Positions 50,242 to 59,716 of a DNA stretch of 64,000 bases are shown here, piece after piece (the stretch's first letter is position 1; each line of letters begins with the position of its first letter). Under the pieces are notes generated by a model. It was not told the origin of the DNA. It searched no databases and was given only the letters and a program-made list of their open reading frames with translations. Both the position numbers and the translations under genes were made by a program. Source of the DNA: Tetmemena sp. SeJ-2015 (Eukaryota; Ciliophora; Spirotrichea; Sporadotrichida; Oxytrichidae); NCBI GenBank assembly GCA_027382625.1, contig JAJKFJ010022828.1, forward strand, positions 1 to 64,000, given 5' to 3'.

Positions 50242-50433
50242 ATGCCTGCCACATCGAAAGCCCAGCAACGCGCGGCGGGGGCCGCGCTGGCCGCCAAGCG
50301 CGGCGAGGCGAAGATCAGCGGCCTGAAGGGCGCCTCGCGCGAGATGTTCCGCGACATGACCGAGGCCGAGCTGGAAGAACTGGCTTCTACGCCGCATGAC
50401 GGCTTGCCGGACCGGGCGCCCGAGCCGGAATAG
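50242..50433 (+). CDS. DUF3008 family small protein
   Basis: 63 residues: [56 protein letters not shown]. The (K)AQQxAAGAAL.AKRGE...LKGAS..M...M.E.ELE..AST...GLP pattern is that of DUF3008, small charged proteins of unknown role. CAGGAGCC lies at ribosome-site distance from the ATG. Intact. Confidence 0.8.
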   Translation: MPATSKAQQRAAGAALAAKRGEAKISGLKGASREMFRDMTEAELEELASTPHDGLPDRAPEPE

Positions 50434-50507
50434 GGCGGGCGCATGCGGGGTGGGGCCGGAGAGACGGGAACTGGCCTTTGGCGGCCGCTGCGGGCAGAGT
50501 GCGCGGC

Positions 50508-50831
50508 ATGACAGTCCTTCTTTACCCGTTGGCCGCCCTGGCCGAGATCGCCGGATGTTTCGCCGTCTGGGCGGTGTGGCGGCAGGGCGCGCATGCGCTG
50601 TGGCTGCTGCCGGGCCTGCTGTCGCTGGCGATCTTCGCCTGGCTGCTGGCGCTGGCCCCGGTCGAGGCGGCGGGGCGGGCCTATGCCGCCTATGGCGGCG
50701 TCTATGTCGCGGCGTCGCTTCTGTGGCTGTGGCTGGTCGAGGGGCGCTTGCCCGACCGCTGGGATGTGATCGGCGGGGCGGTCTGCCTGCTGGGCGCGGC
50801 GGTGATCCTGTTCGGGCCGCGGGGCGGGTAG
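50508..50831 (+). CDS. YnfA / UPF0060 family membrane protein
   Basis: 107 residues, four helices. [83 protein letters not shown] matches YnfA proteins, small inner membrane proteins related to SMR transporters. Start at 50508 preferred because the in-frame upstream ATG (50478) adds only AAAAGRVRG. Intact. Confidence 0.9.
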   Translation: MTVLLYPLAALAEIAGCFAVWAVWRQGAHALWLLPGLLSLAIFAWLLALAPVEAAGRAYAAYGGVYVAASLLWLWLVEGRLPDRWDVIGGAVCLLGAAVILFGPRGG

Positions 50832-50978
50832 GGGAAAATGCGGTGGTGCGTGACATCACGCACCCTACGGGATGCGGCTCGGTCGGCAATCTTGCAGGCT
50901 GCGCGATGACCCGCAGCTTTGCGCGCCCGGAATGGTTCGCCCGGGATGGTTCGAAAGCGGGTCGGAATGAACCCCGAC

Positions 50979-51473
50979 CTAGCGCAAGGCGGCAAGGGCG
51001 GCGCTGAGTTCGTCATGCAGCGCGATGCGTTCCTCTTCCGACAGGAAGGCGCCCAGTTCCACCTCGCGCGGGCCGCCGCGCAGGGTCAGGTAGTTCGGCA
51101 CCGGGCCGCCCTGCCGGTGCAGATGCGGGCGCACCCAATGCGGATTCGCCTGCCAGTCGCGGCGGCCCTGCCGGTCATGGCGGGTCAGGGTGATGCGGGT
51201 GGGGGTAAAGGTCAGCTCTTCAAGGATATCGCGGTCGCGGGCGTTCTTGCGCAGGGCGAACCAGAGGGCCGCAATGGCGGCGGCAAGGAAGGGCAGGAGC
51301 GCCCAGAGGACAGGCGAGCCGAGGGTGGCGAAGAGGGGCAGGGCGATCAGGGCCGAGGTGAGGCCGATGAACCCCGCAAAGCCGGCTTGCGTGAGCGGGC
51401 GGTGGGGCCAGAGGTGCAGGCGCCGGGTTTCTCCGTCGGGGCCGTTTTGCGGGGGGAGCCATTCGTAGGGCAT
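50979..51473 (-). CDS. DUF2244 domain membrane protein
   Basis: Start set at MPYEWLPPQNGPDGETRRLHLWPHRPLTQAGFAGFIG, where the family begins; the open frame continues upstream into foreign AT-rich DNA. Two helices (GFAGFIGLTSALIALPLF and LLPFLAAAIAALWFALRKN) and a soluble part with RDRDILEELTFTPTRITLTRHDRQGRRDWQANPHWVRPHLH and VELGAFLSEEERIALHDELSAAL. 164 residues, function unknown. Intact. Confidence 0.85.
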   Translation of the reverse strand: MPYEWLPPQNGPDGETRRLHLWPHRPLTQAGFAGFIGLTSALIALPLFATLGSPVLWALLPFLAAAIAALWFALRKNARDRDILEELTFTPTRITLTRHDRQGRRDWQANPHWVRPHLHRQGGPVPNYLTLRGGPREVELGAFLSEEERIALHDELSAALAALR

Positions 51474-51507
51474 GGGGGTGGCGTGATGGTAGTCTCCAAG
51501 AATCTTG

Positions 51508-52356
51508 CTACTGGCCAATTATCATTGGAATACGATTTGCGTAGAAGACAAACGGCACCTCTCCTCCAAAGTGCTTGTGTTGAAGTCTGCCAGCGTAAAT
51601 GCCGACGAACCTCAAAGCGCGCACATTATCAGCTTTAGCGGTTAGGGTGCCGTCCGCAGCCTTGATGGGCAAAGGCCCAAAATGTTGCCTTAATACTGGC
51701 GAGCCCGAGAACCCAGGGCTTGTCGAAGCATCGAGTAAGAACATTGGCTTACCGTCAAGCGGTAATCCAGGCTCAGATGCGATTGAACCTCGCCGCCAGA
51801 CAGGGGTCATAAGATGGGAGAAATTGGCTGTAGGATACCCGAGTACGCAGCACTCCATCCCAACCATGGTAAATATGTTTCCCAGTATTTCTTCATCATC
51901 GTTCAAACACCTTATTTTCTTTTCCGCATCGATAAGGACCTCTATTGTCGCAATGTCGGTCCTAAGTGTAGAGAACTCTGGGTCCTGGCGCCAGTTAGGG
52001 GGCTCGTGTTCGATCTTCTTCTTCAGCTTAAGTCGTTGCCAGTGAGTTTCACCAATTAAGGTGGGATAGACTTGAATTGTCTGAGGTATATAGCCTTTGT
52101 CTGAGATAGGGCTGTCATCGAACGGAGATTTTCCGCTTAGGACATGTCTAGCCGTAACTAGGTGGACGGAATTGCCATCGCGCCAAAAGCATCCAGAACT
52201 GTGAGAAACTACTGAGCCACTTCCGTCATTTGCCAGGTGACTTATCAGAGTACACGCGAAAGAGAGTGCGTTTGTCGACGCTCCTTCGAACTGCAGAGGG
52301 AATAAGGGCGATGCCGTGCCGCCCAAGACTGGCGAGTATGGAATCTGAGTCTCCAT
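51508..52356 (-). CDS. Trypsin-like serine peptidase on an AT-rich island
   Basis: Intact 282-residue frame starting METQIPYSPVLGGTASP, no signal peptide, so cytoplasmic. Full catalytic triad by motif: His71 in HLVTARHVLSG, Asp134 in RTDIATIEVL, Ser217 in STSPGFSGSPVL. The DNA from about 51490 to 52445 has far lower G+C and different codon use (AAA, ATT, TTA, AGT) than both neighbours. The ribosome site is weak. It lies between the ctaD terminator and the DUF2244 gene and is therefore probably acquired. Stand-alone peptidases of this sort are often found with defence genes, but none is beside it here. Confidence 0.8.
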   Translation of the reverse strand: METQIPYSPVLGGTASPLFPLQFEGASTNALSFACTLISHLANDGSGSVVSHSSGCFWRDGNSVHLVTARHVLSGKSPFDDSPISDKGYIPQTIQVYPTLIGETHWQRLKLKKKIEHEPPNWRQDPEFSTLRTDIATIEVLIDAEKKIRCLNDDEEILGNIFTMVGMECCVLGYPTANFSHLMTPVWRRGSIASEPGLPLDGKPMFLLDASTSPGFSGSPVLRQHFGPLPIKAADGTLTAKADNVRALRFVGIYAGRLQHKHFGGEVPFVFYANRIPMIIGQ

Positions 52357-52445
52357 AGTTGGTCTGCTCGGTGCTGTGAGTAATTTTGCGAGGTTCGCCG
52401 ATGAAATGAATCGATTTCGCGTTAGTTGCTTACTTGTCTCCCCAA

Positions 52446-52480
52446 AACCAAAAGGCCCCGGGTTTCCCCGGGGCCTTTCG
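52446..52480. terminator. Strong terminator after ctaD, usable on both strands
   Basis: GGCCCCGGG (52454-52462) and CCCGGGGCC (52467-52475) form a perfect 9-bp stem with a 4-base loop; the minus strand continues TTTTGGTTTT and the plus strand TTTCG. It is 10 bp past the ctaD stop and marks the edge of the AT-rich island. Confidence 0.85.
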
Positions 52481-52484
52481 TCAT

Positions 52485-54158
52485 TCAGTGGGCGTGGCCC
52501 TTGTCCCAGTCGGACTGCTTGGGCAGCTGCTCGAAGGTGTGTTCGGGCGGCGGCGAAGGCAGGGTCCATTCCAGCGTGTCGGCGTATTCGTTCCAGTAGT
52601 TGTTCTCGGTGACCTTGCGGCCGAAGAACAGGGTGTAGAACACGATGCCGATGAAGAACACGAAGGAACCGAAGGCGATGAAAGCGCCGATCGACGAGAA
52701 CCAGTTCCAGTAGGCGAAAGCCTCGGGGTAGTCGATGTAGCGGCGCGGCATGCCCTGACGGCCAAGGAAGTGCTGCGGGAAGAAGGTCAGGTTCGAGCCG
52801 ATGAACATGGCCCAGAAGTGCAGCTTGCCCGCCCATTCCGGATATTGCCGGCCCGACATCTTGCCGATCCAGAAATAGATGCCGGCAAAGATCCCGAACA
52901 CCGCGCCGAGCGACATCACGTAGTGGAAGTGCGCCACGACATAGTAGGTCATGGTAACGCGGTCGATCGGGGCCTGGCTCAGAACGATCCCGGTCACGCC
53001 GCCGACGGTGAAGAGGAACAGGAAGCCGAAGGCCCAGAGCATCGGCGTCTTGAACTCGATCGAGCCGCCCCACATCGTGGCGATCCACGAGAACACCTTG
53101 ATGCCGGTCGGCACCGCGATGACCATCGTGGCCAGCATGAAGTAGGATTGCTGGGTCAGCGACATGCCGACGGTGTACATGTGGTGCGCCCAGACGACGA
53201 AGCCCAGAACACCGATGGCGACCATCGCATAGACCATCGGCAGGTAGCCGAAGATCGGCTTGCGCGAGAAGGTCGCGATCACCTGGCTGATGATGCCGAA
53301 GGCGGGCAGGACGATGATGTAGACCTCGGGGTGGCCGAAGAACCACAGGATGTGCTGATAGAGGATCGGGTCACCGCCGCCCGAGGGCGAGAAGAAGGTG
53401 GTCCCGAAGTTGCGGTCCGTCAGCAGCATGGTGATGGCACCGGCAAGGACCGGCAGCGCCAGAAGGATCAGCCATGCGGTGATGAAGATCGACCAGGCGA
53501 ACAGCGGCACCTTGTGCATGGTCATGCCGGGGGCACGCATGTTGAGGAAGGTGGTGATGATGTTGATCGCGCCGAGGATCGACGAGGCACCCGACAGGTG
53601 GACGGCGAAAATGGCGAGGTCCATCGCGTAGCCGCCTTCGGCGGTGGTCGAGAGCGGCGGGTAGAGAACCCAGCCCACGCCCGCGCCAAGCTGCCCGGCT
53701 TCCGACGGCGAGAACACGCTGGCCACGGCCAGCGACGTGCCGGCGAAGTCATAAAGCCAGTAGGACAGGTTGTTCATGCGCGGGAAGGCCATGTCCGGCG
53801 CGCCGATCTGCAGCGGCATGAAGTAATTGCCGAATCCGCCGAACAGCGCCGGAATCACCACGAAGAACATCATCAGGATGCCGTGGGCGGTGATGGTCAC
53901 GTTCCAGATATGACCGTTGGGCGTGCAGGGCGAGGCGGCATCGGCGACGAAGCGCATGCCTTCCTGACACATGTATTGCACGCCGGGGTGCATCAGCTCC
54001 ATCCGCATGTAGACGGTGAAGATGACCGAGATCAGCCCGACGAGACCGCCGGTGAAGAGGTAGAGGATCCCGATGTCCTTGTGGTTCGTCGACATGAACC
54101 AGCGGGTGAAGAACCCCCGCTCGTCATGGCCGTGGCCATGAATGGCTGCGTCCGCCAT
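52485..54158 (-). CDS. ctaD: Cytochrome c oxidase subunit I (aa3 type)
   Basis: Catalytic, proton-pumping subunit of the aa3 oxidase. Intact, 557 residues, twelve helices. [18 protein letters not shown] start, [11 protein letters not shown] (haem a ligand His), [17 protein letters not shown] (CuB His cross-linked to Tyr, and the D-channel Glu), WAHHMYTVG (two CuB His), [15 protein letters not shown] (K channel), [18 protein letters not shown] (haem ligands). Neighbouring ctaC and ctaE are absent; in this group ctaD often stands alone. A perfect FNR-type box lies 99 bp upstream. Confidence 0.97.
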   Translation of the reverse strand: MADAAIHGHGHDERGFFTRWFMSTNHKDIGILYLFTGGLVGLISVIFTVYMRMELMHPGVQYMCQEGMRFVADAASPCTPNGHIWNVTITAHGILMMFFVVIPALFGGFGNYFMPLQIGAPDMAFPRMNNLSYWLYDFAGTSLAVASVFSPSEAGQLGAGVGWVLYPPLSTTAEGGYAMDLAIFAVHLSGASSILGAINIITTFLNMRAPGMTMHKVPLFAWSIFITAWLILLALPVLAGAITMLLTDRNFGTTFFSPSGGGDPILYQHILWFFGHPEVYIIVLPAFGIISQVIATFSRKPIFGYLPMVYAMVAIGVLGFVVWAHHMYTVGMSLTQQSYFMLATMVIAVPTGIKVFSWIATMWGGSIEFKTPMLWAFGFLFLFTVGGVTGIVLSQAPIDRVTMTYYVVAHFHYVMSLGAVFGIFAGIYFWIGKMSGRQYPEWAGKLHFWAMFIGSNLTFFPQHFLGRQGMPRRYIDYPEAFAYWNWFSSIGAFIAFGSFVFFIGIVFYTLFFGRKVTENNYWNEYADTLEWTLPSPPPEHTFEQLPKQSDWDKGHAH

Positions 54159-54256
54159 TGGCGTCTCCCGATTCTGTTCAGTAAGTGGCCGGGCATTCGA
54201 GGCCCGGCACTGGTTCCCTTATGTCTTCGCGGAGCGCGCAGGGGCAACGCAGGAAA

Positions 54257-54270
54257 TTGATCTGGATCAA
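54257..54270. promoter_or_regulatory. FNR/FnrL-type box upstream of ctaD
   Basis: TTGAT-CTGG-ATCAA is a perfect match to the FNR consensus (TTGAT-N4-ATCAA). Its position upstream of the aa3 oxidase gene fits oxygen-dependent control by an FnrL protein, probably repression when oxygen is low (inference from Rhodobacter work). Confidence 0.65.
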
Positions 54271-54459
54271 CGCCAATCGTCGCAGGGGCGGGCGTGCCAC
54301 GGGCGGGGGCGGGTGGTGCGGGGGCGGTGCATGAGATTCGCGCAGCCCAAGCACGGTCCGTTTGTCGGGCGGCGGCTGGCCGACCGGGGCGGCCCCGGCG
54401 TTGTGCCGGGCGCGGCGCGGTTAGATGGGAGGAGGCAGAACAAGAAACGGGGCAGACTG

Positions 54460-54772
54460 ATGCAGAAATTCCTTTTTCCCCTGATCGCCGCCGCCGTGTT
54501 GGGTGGGGTCGCGACGGGCCTGGCGCCGGGGCAGGCGCTGGCCGAGCAGAGCGGCTGGTATGAGGTCACCGGCGTCGAGGCCGATGACATGCTGAAGATG
54601 CGGCTGGGGGCCGGACCGGGTTACAAGGTGCTGGTCGGCCTGCCGAATGGCACGGTGGTCTGGGTGCAGCACCTGCACCCGCGAGGGCAAGACGAGCATG
54701 GTGCAAGGTCTCGCTCAAGGCGGCGCGGGGGCTGAAGGCTATGTCTCGGGGGCCTATCTGACCAAGATGTGA
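54460..54772 (+). CDS. Small secreted SH3-domain protein, frameshifted near the end
   Basis: Signal peptide MQKFLFPLIAAAVLGGVATGLAPGQALAE, then one bacterial SH3 domain: WYEVTGVEADDMLKMRLGAGPGYKVLVGLPNGTVVWVQ, with the family's LN/MRxGPGxxxxVxxxLxxGT pattern. A base change near 54675 breaks the frame; the other frames supply GAEGYVSGAYLTKM and a stop at 54770-54772. Likely periplasmic and wall-associated. Confidence 0.75.
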
Positions 54773-54842
54773 CGCTGGCGCCTGCCGCAAGGGCAGGGGC
54801 CGGGAACCGGGGCGGGCGGCCCTGATCCCGGCCGGGTCGGAC

Positions 54843-55238
54843 CTAGTCTGCCGCCGTCGCCTCGATCTCGATCAGCAGCGGCGGCAGGGCAAGGCGGCTG
54901 ACTTCGACTAGGGTCATTGCCGGTGTGCAGCCCGCCTGCCCGAAACGTATGCCCAGAAGGTCGAAGTTCCGCAGCGCGGCATCGAGGTCGGTCGTATAGA
55001 CCGCAAGCCGCAGCACATGGCCAAGGTCCATCTCTGCCGCCGCAAGAACCGCCTGAAGATTGTCGAGGGCGAGGCCGATCTGGCTGCGCATGTCGCCCGG
55101 ATGCTGCGGCGCTCCGCTGGCATCGACGGCGGTCTGGCCGGCGCAGAACAGATGGCGGCGCGCGCCTTCGGTCCTGATGGCCTGACTGTAGCCCAGCTTC
55201 AGCGACCAGTCCCAGGGGTTTACGGCGGTGCGGGTCAT
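54843..55238 (-). CDS. RidA (YjgF) family protein
   Basis: Start set at MTRTAVNPWDWSLKLGYSQAIRTEGARRHLFCAGQTAVDASGAPQHPGDMRSQIGLALDNLQAVLAAAEMDLGHVLRLAVYTTDLDA. The FCAGQTAVD and IEIEATA ends are typical of RidA-type enamine/imine deaminases, and the Arg in VEVSRL is at the usual carboxylate-binding place. 131 residues, intact. Divergent from a WYL regulator that may control it. Confidence 0.85.
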   Translation of the reverse strand: MTRTAVNPWDWSLKLGYSQAIRTEGARRHLFCAGQTAVDASGAPQHPGDMRSQIGLALDNLQAVLAAAEMDLGHVLRLAVYTTDLDAALRNFDLLGIRFGQAGCTPAMTLVEVSRLALPPLLIEIEATAAD

Positions 55239-55326
55239 TTCCGATGCTCCTTGTTCGGGGATGAGATGGCGGGTTAGCCTGATCCGGTGACAGATTCTGG
55301 CACTGAAAAACCGCAGGCTCGGGCGC

Positions 55327-56044
55327 ATGGACATTCGAACCCGTCAGGATGCGATCCTGCGCCGGCTGCGCCGGGGCGGGATGGACAGTGTGGAGGCGCT
55401 GGCCGGTGCGCTGGGCGTGTCGCGGCGCACGGTGCTGCGCGACATCGGGGCGCTGCGCGAACAGGGCTTCGTGATCGACAGCGAGGCAGGGCGCGGCGGC
55501 GGGCTGTGGCTGGACCCGGCTTCGGTGCAGGCCACGGCGCGGCTGACCGTGGCCGAGGTCTTTGCCCTGCTGATCAGCGTGGCGGCGATGCGGGCAGCGG
55601 GAAGCCTGCCCTTCGGCGCGCTGGCCGACGCCGGGCTGGCCAAGATCGAGCGCAGCCTGCCCGCCGACCGGGTGCGCGACCTGCGGCGGCTTCTGGCCTG
55701 TCTGCATGTCGGGCGCCTGTCGCCGCAGCAGGATCTGTCAGATCTGGGGCAGATCGACCCTGCCTTGCTGCCCACATTCGAGACGGCCTTCCTGGACCGT
55801 CGCCTGCTGCGCTTTGACTATCGCGATGCCAAGGGGGTGGAAACCGCCCGTGTGGTCGAGCCGCAGGCCCTGCTGATCCTGCCGCCGCTATGGTATCTGG
55901 TCGGCTGGGGCCCGGGGCGTGCGGGCTTCCGGCATTTCCGCATGCCGGATCACCGCGCCCGCGCCGCTGGACGAGACACGGTTCCAGCGCCGGGCGGTGC
56001 CATTCGGCGCTGATGTCTGCCCCTGGCGCGACCTGCCAAAATGA
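55327..56044 (+). CDS. HTH / WYL-domain transcriptional regulator, frameshifted near the end
   Basis: MDIRTRQDAILRRLRRGGMDSVEALAGALGVSRRTVLRDIGALREQGFVIDSEAGRGGGLWL is a DeoR/YafY-type winged HTH. The WYL domain reads VVEPQALLILPPLWYLVGWGPGRAGFRHFRM. A shift at about 55945 leads to RITAPAPLDETRFQRRAVPFGADVCPWRDLPK and a stop at 56042-56044, the expected C-terminus. About 238 residues. The WYL fold binds nucleic-acid or other ligands. Divergent from the RidA gene, 89 bp apart. Confidence 0.87.
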
Positions 56045-56105
56045 CGGCGCCAAAGGAAAGGGGCGCCGCGCGATGCGACGCCCCCTTGAGCTGTTTTCGC
56101 CGGGC

Positions 56106-56516
56106 TTACTTGACCGAGGCCAGATAGGCGGCCACGTCCTCGCCGCCTTGGCAAGCTTGAAGGACATCTTCGATTTCAGCGAGGGATCGCCGGCCTTTTC
56201 CTCAAGCCATTTCGACGGATCGGCGACATAGGCCGCGAGCGAGGCCTCGTCCCAGACCGCGCCGGTCGCGGCCACGGCAAGGATGCCGTCGCCATACTTG
56301 AAATCGGGGTCCGAGCCGACAGTGCGGCCGATCACGCCATAGAGGTTCGGCCCGGTCTTGCCCCCCTTTTGGATCGCGGTTCCGTCGGCGCCGATGATCG
56401 AATGGCAGGCCTTGCACTTCTTGAACTCGGTTTTCAGCCCGCAGCCGGATCGCCGCAAGGGCGGGGGCGGCAAGGGCGGCGAGTGCAAGGGCAGCGGCGA
56501 GGGTGGTCTTGATCAT
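56106..56516 (-). CDS. Class I c-type cytochrome (c2/c550-like), frameshifted
   Basis: Signal peptide MIKTTLAAALALAALAAPALA; after a break near 56450, EFKKCKACHSIIGADGTAIQKGGKTGPNLYGVIGRTVGSDPDFKYGDGILAVAATGAVWDEASLAAYVADPSKWLEEKAGDPSLKSKMSFKL. CKACH is the haem-binding CxxCH; the Met of SKMSFKL is the probable sixth ligand. A last break near 56150 precedes AAYLASVK and the stop. About 136 residues, periplasmic electron carrier of the cytochrome c2/c550 type, a plausible donor to the aa3 oxidase whose subunit I lies 2 kb away. Confidence 0.85.
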
Positions 56517-56645
56517 CTTGGCCTCATGTCTGGGGTGGGAGCGAGTCGTGCGCCTTGGGTCGAACATGGGATTTGAGGTGCTTGTTATGCAATAGCATCT
56601 TCGTCGCAGTCGCCGGGGCGGGTTTGTCAGGCGATAGCAGCAGGG

Positions 56646-57308
56646 TCAGGCCAGCCCGCAGGTCGCGCCGCGGCCGAAGCTGTGCTCGAAGGTCTGGCGC
56701 AGCGCGATGTCGAGGTCGGCCATCGTGACCGGCAGGCCAAGATCGACAAGGCTGGTCACGCCATGTTCGGAAATGCCGCAGGGCACGATGCCCGAAAAAT
56801 GCGAGAGATCCGGTTCGACATTGATCGATATGCCGTGAAAGCTGACCCAGCGGCGCAGTTTCACGCCGATGGCGGCGATCTTCGCCTCATGCGGGGTGCC
56901 GTCGGGATTGGGGGCGCGGTCGGGGCGGGTGACCCAGACGCCGACGCGTCCGGGGCGAATCTCGCCCCGCACATTGAATTCGGCCAGCGTGGCGATGACC
57001 CAATTTTCCAGCGCGCGCACGAAGCAGCGCACGTCGGCCCCGCGCTCTTTGACGTTCAGCATGGTATAGATCACGCGCTGGCCGGGGCCGTGATAGGTGT
57101 ACTGCCGCCACGCCCGGTCGGAAGACGGGGAAGCGATCGGATCGCAGGTCGGCCGGTTCGGCCGCGTGCCGGCGGTGTAGAGCGGCGGGTGTCCAGAAGC
57201 CAGATCGCTTCGGGCCTCGCCCCGCGCGATGGCCTCGGCGCGGGCTTCCATGGCGGCCAGCGTCTCAAGATAGGGCGACAGGCCCGGAAGATGGCTCCAT
57301 TCGACCAA
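56646..57308 (-). CDS. lipB: Lipoyl(octanoyl) transferase
   Basis: Moves octanoyl groups from acyl carrier protein to lipoyl domains. [140 protein letters not shown]: catalytic Lys in AKIAAIG and Cys in PCGISEHG. The stretch [20 protein letters not shown] replaces the usual short variable loop and looks like a paired frame shift. 220 residues. Confidence 0.93.
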   Translation of the reverse strand: MVEWSHLPGLSPYLETLAAMEARAEAIARGEARSDLASGHPPLYTAGTRPNRPTCDPIASPSSDRAWRQYTYHGPGQRVIYTMLNVKERGADVRCFVRALENWVIATLAEFNVRGEIRPGRVGVWVTRPDRAPNPDGTPHEAKIAAIGVKLRRWVSFHGISINVEPDLSHFSGIVPCGISEHGVTSLVDLGLPVTMADLDIALRQTFEHSFGRGATCGLA

Positions 57309-57448
57309 AACAGCCTCCTTTTGGCGGGTTTTCAGCGGAAGGATGCGGAATTCCCGTCTTTGCAGATGCCCGGCCCGTGCTAGAGTATCGGCATATTATT
57401 GCCGACCCGCGCCTTTGCCCGCGCCCATATTCTGCCCGGAGTGATGCT

Positions 57449-58960
57449 ATGAAGTTCAAGGGAATTGCAACCAGTGCCGTCGTCGCCTCGCTGTCGCTGA
57501 CCCCCGTCACGCCGATGGTGTCCATGGCCCGCGCCGACAATGGCGATGTGATCGCCGGAATCATCGCCGGGGCCATCGTGGGCGCCGCGATCAACGAAGG
57601 CAGCAAGAAAAAGAAGAAATCCACCAAGTCGGCGCCGAAGAAACCGTCGATCTCGGCCGAACAGAAGGCCGAGAATGTCGAGGTGCAGCAGGCGCTGAAC
57701 TATTTCGGCTGGAATGTCGGCACGGCGGATGGCGCCCTGGGCGCCAAAAGCCGCGCCGCGATCAAAGAGTATCAGGCCTTCATGGGCTATGGCATGACCG
57801 GCGAGTTGACCGAGAGCAGCGCATCATCCTGACCACGGCGCATAGCCGGGCCGAGGCGGGGGGCGCGGTGATCCAGGAGGTCGTGTCCAGCTCGGTCTAT
57901 GGCATCGCGGGGTCCTGCTGGCGCAACGCGACAGATGTTGCGCCAAGGGCACGATCGTCGCCAATGGCACGCTGGAAGCCATGGGACCCGCGCCGGGCTC
58001 GATCGCGGCCAAGCGGCGCGGCGCTGCCCGCGCTGATGCCGGCGGCGTCGCCGCGCCTGCGGCCGCACGCTTCCGGCCCGCGCCGATGCGGTGATCGGGC
58101 CTCTGACCCGGCCCCCGCCCCGCGCCTGCCCCGGTTGTGGCGGCGGCGGAACCGGCCGCGCCCGCGATGCCGTCTTTCATGGACCCGAACGGGGCCAAGG
58201 GCGCGCTGGGCGATGCCTGCACAGCGGCGATGCTGAAAGTGTCGACCAAGGGCGGCTATGACACGGCGGCGACGATGACCGATGCCAATGCCGCGCTGAC
58301 CGAACAGTTCTGTGTGACGCGGGCCTCGGCCATCAGCACCGGACAGGCGCTGGCGGCCAAGGTGGCAGGCTTCACCCCTGACCAGATCGCGGCGCAATGC
58401 GCGGGCTTTACGCCCTTGATGAAGGATCATGTCGCGGCGCTGTCGATGAAGCCGGAAGCGGATGTTCTGGCGGGCGTGCAGGACTTTATCGTGAAATCCG
58501 GCATGTCGCCCGCGCAGCTTTCGGGCACGGCCAAGGTCTGCCTGGGCGTGGGCTATCAGACCGAGCAGATGGATATGGCCATCGGCTCGGCGCTGCTGCT
58601 GACGGCGATGGGCGAGAAGGGCTATGCCGAAATCTGGGCCACCATCTGAGCCAGGGCTTCGGCGCGGCGGACCGGCCCGACCTTGCCGCGCAATGGTAGA
58701 CGTGGCGTTTGGAAGCCTGGGGGCGGGGAGCGATATTTTCGCGCCCGCCATGGCCGGACGCGCGATCTGGTGAAGAAGCGGCCTATACCGTGGCCGGCGC
58801 ACGGCGAGCTGCCCGCGGTCAAGGTCGAGGAGGCGCGATGCCAAGCTTCGTCGTCACGCCGATGTGCCCGCCGCCCGGCGGCGGCAGCGCCGGTGGCACG
58901 GCCCTGGTCGCGCGCCTGCACCCGTCCACGCCTGCGCCCCGGCCCTGGAAATGACGGCGG
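57449..58960 (+). CDS. Secreted peptidoglycan-binding protein, frameshifted
   Basis: Start MKFKGIATSAVVASLSLTPVTPMVSMARA (signal peptide), a glycine-rich helix NGDVIAGIIAGAIVGAAINEGSKKKKK, then a PG_binding_1 domain VEVQQALNYFGWNVGTADGALGAKSRAAIKEYQAFMGYGMTGELT. After frame breaks at 57820-58130, the clean middle domain runs DPNGAKGALGDACTAAMLKVSTKGGYDTAATMTDANAALTEQFCVTRASAISTGQALAAKVAGFTPDQIAAQCAGF to AIGSALLLTAMGEKGYAEIWA. A shift at 58640 leads to LSQGFGAADRPDLAAQW and more fragments. 58960-59268 has Ala/Pro-rich linker-like text only. Family known in Rhodobacteraceae; role unknown. Confidence 0.7.
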
Positions 58961-59268
58961 TGGACCCGGCGCCCGCGCCGCTGCCTGCGCCCCAGCTGCG
59001 CCGGTCGTGGGCGCAGCCGAACCCGCGCCTGCGCCGGTCATGCCGGTCGCGGCCCCGCACCAGCGAGGCGCGAACAGCGAAGTGATGCGCAGCGGAGCCG
59101 AGGCGGTTGCGGCGGCGGCCCGGCTGCCGTTCCTGTCTTCGCAAGCTACTGATCCGGCGTCTTTGCAGGCCTTGCCGGCCCCTGTCACGATCTGGCATCG
59201 GGGGCGCGATTCCTCTTTTCTTCCCGGCGGCTGCGGCTACATACGCCGCACCAAGGGCTAGGTGCCTT

Positions 59269-59355
59269 GCGGATGTGGCGGAATTGGTAGACGCGCAGCG
59301 TTGAGGTCGCTGTTCCTTAACCGGAGTGAAAGTTCGAGTCTTTTCATCCGCACCA
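59269..59355 (+). tRNA. tRNA-Leu (anticodon GAG)
   Basis: Acceptor GCGGATG (59269-59275) pairs with CATCCGC (59345-59351). The D region has GGAATTGGTAGACGC, the anticodon stem is CAGCG/CGCTG around loop TTGAGGT, there is a long variable arm (GTTCCTTAACCGGAGT, class II) and a T arm with GTTCGAGTC. CCA is encoded (59353-59355). All bases fit a leucine tRNA. Confidence 0.95.
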
Positions 59356-59632
59356 CCTTGGTCGCTCAAGCCCCGGAACCCCGGGGCTTTTGCTTTTCTG
59401 GGGTCTGCCGGCCCTCCAATTGGCCCACGCTTTCCCCTGCTGGGAGACCGTGCTTTCGATGAAGGCCATGACCTCTGCGGCCCTGAGCAGGAATGTGCCG
59501 CCGCCCTTGTGACCATGACCCTGCGACAGAGGCCACGAACCGGCGACAATCCCCTCTTCTGGCGTCGGGGGCCCAGGTGCCGGAATGCCGTATGACCGAC
59601 CTATGACCTGCCGAAAATCCCTTTTTCATCAC
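59344..59632 (-). pseudogene. Possible HTH (AlpA/excisionase-like) remnant next to tRNA-Leu
   Basis: One minus-strand frame is open from a stop near 59625 to a TGA inside the 3' end of tRNA-Leu and reads GHGHKGGGTFLLRAAEVMAFIESTVSQQGKAWANW. The tFLLRAAEVmaFI part resembles the recognition-strand end of AlpA/excisionase-type winged helices (xWxRxxEVxxWI). No start codon is in frame, so it is a fragment at best. The rest of the 318-bp gap between the tRNA terminator and the TetR gene shows nothing else. Confidence 0.3.
59368..59397 (+). terminator. Terminator of tRNA-Leu
   Basis: AAGCCCCGG (59368-59376) and CCGGGGCTT (59381-59389) form a 9-bp stem with loop AACC, followed by TTGCTTTT. Confidence 0.85.
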
Positions 59633-59716
59633 GGCCTAACGGGCGGAAAACCCTTCACGTCAGGGGGGCGGGGCGATAGGTTGGAACGGTGCCAATGCAA
59701 GGAAGATCGCGTCGAG

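Noticed and set aside
51508..53346. Apparent fusion of the trypsin-like peptidase to a 300-residue N-terminal extension
   Set aside because: The extension is the out-of-frame reading of the ctaD C-terminus and its terminator. The ATG at 52356 begins a complete peptidase domain.
52434..54260. A 608-codon open frame on the plus strand opposite ctaD
   Set aside because: It is the antisense shadow of ctaD: rich in His, Asp and Glu with no family match, while the minus strand gives a perfect oxidase subunit. Long antisense frames are common in high-GC codon-biased genes.
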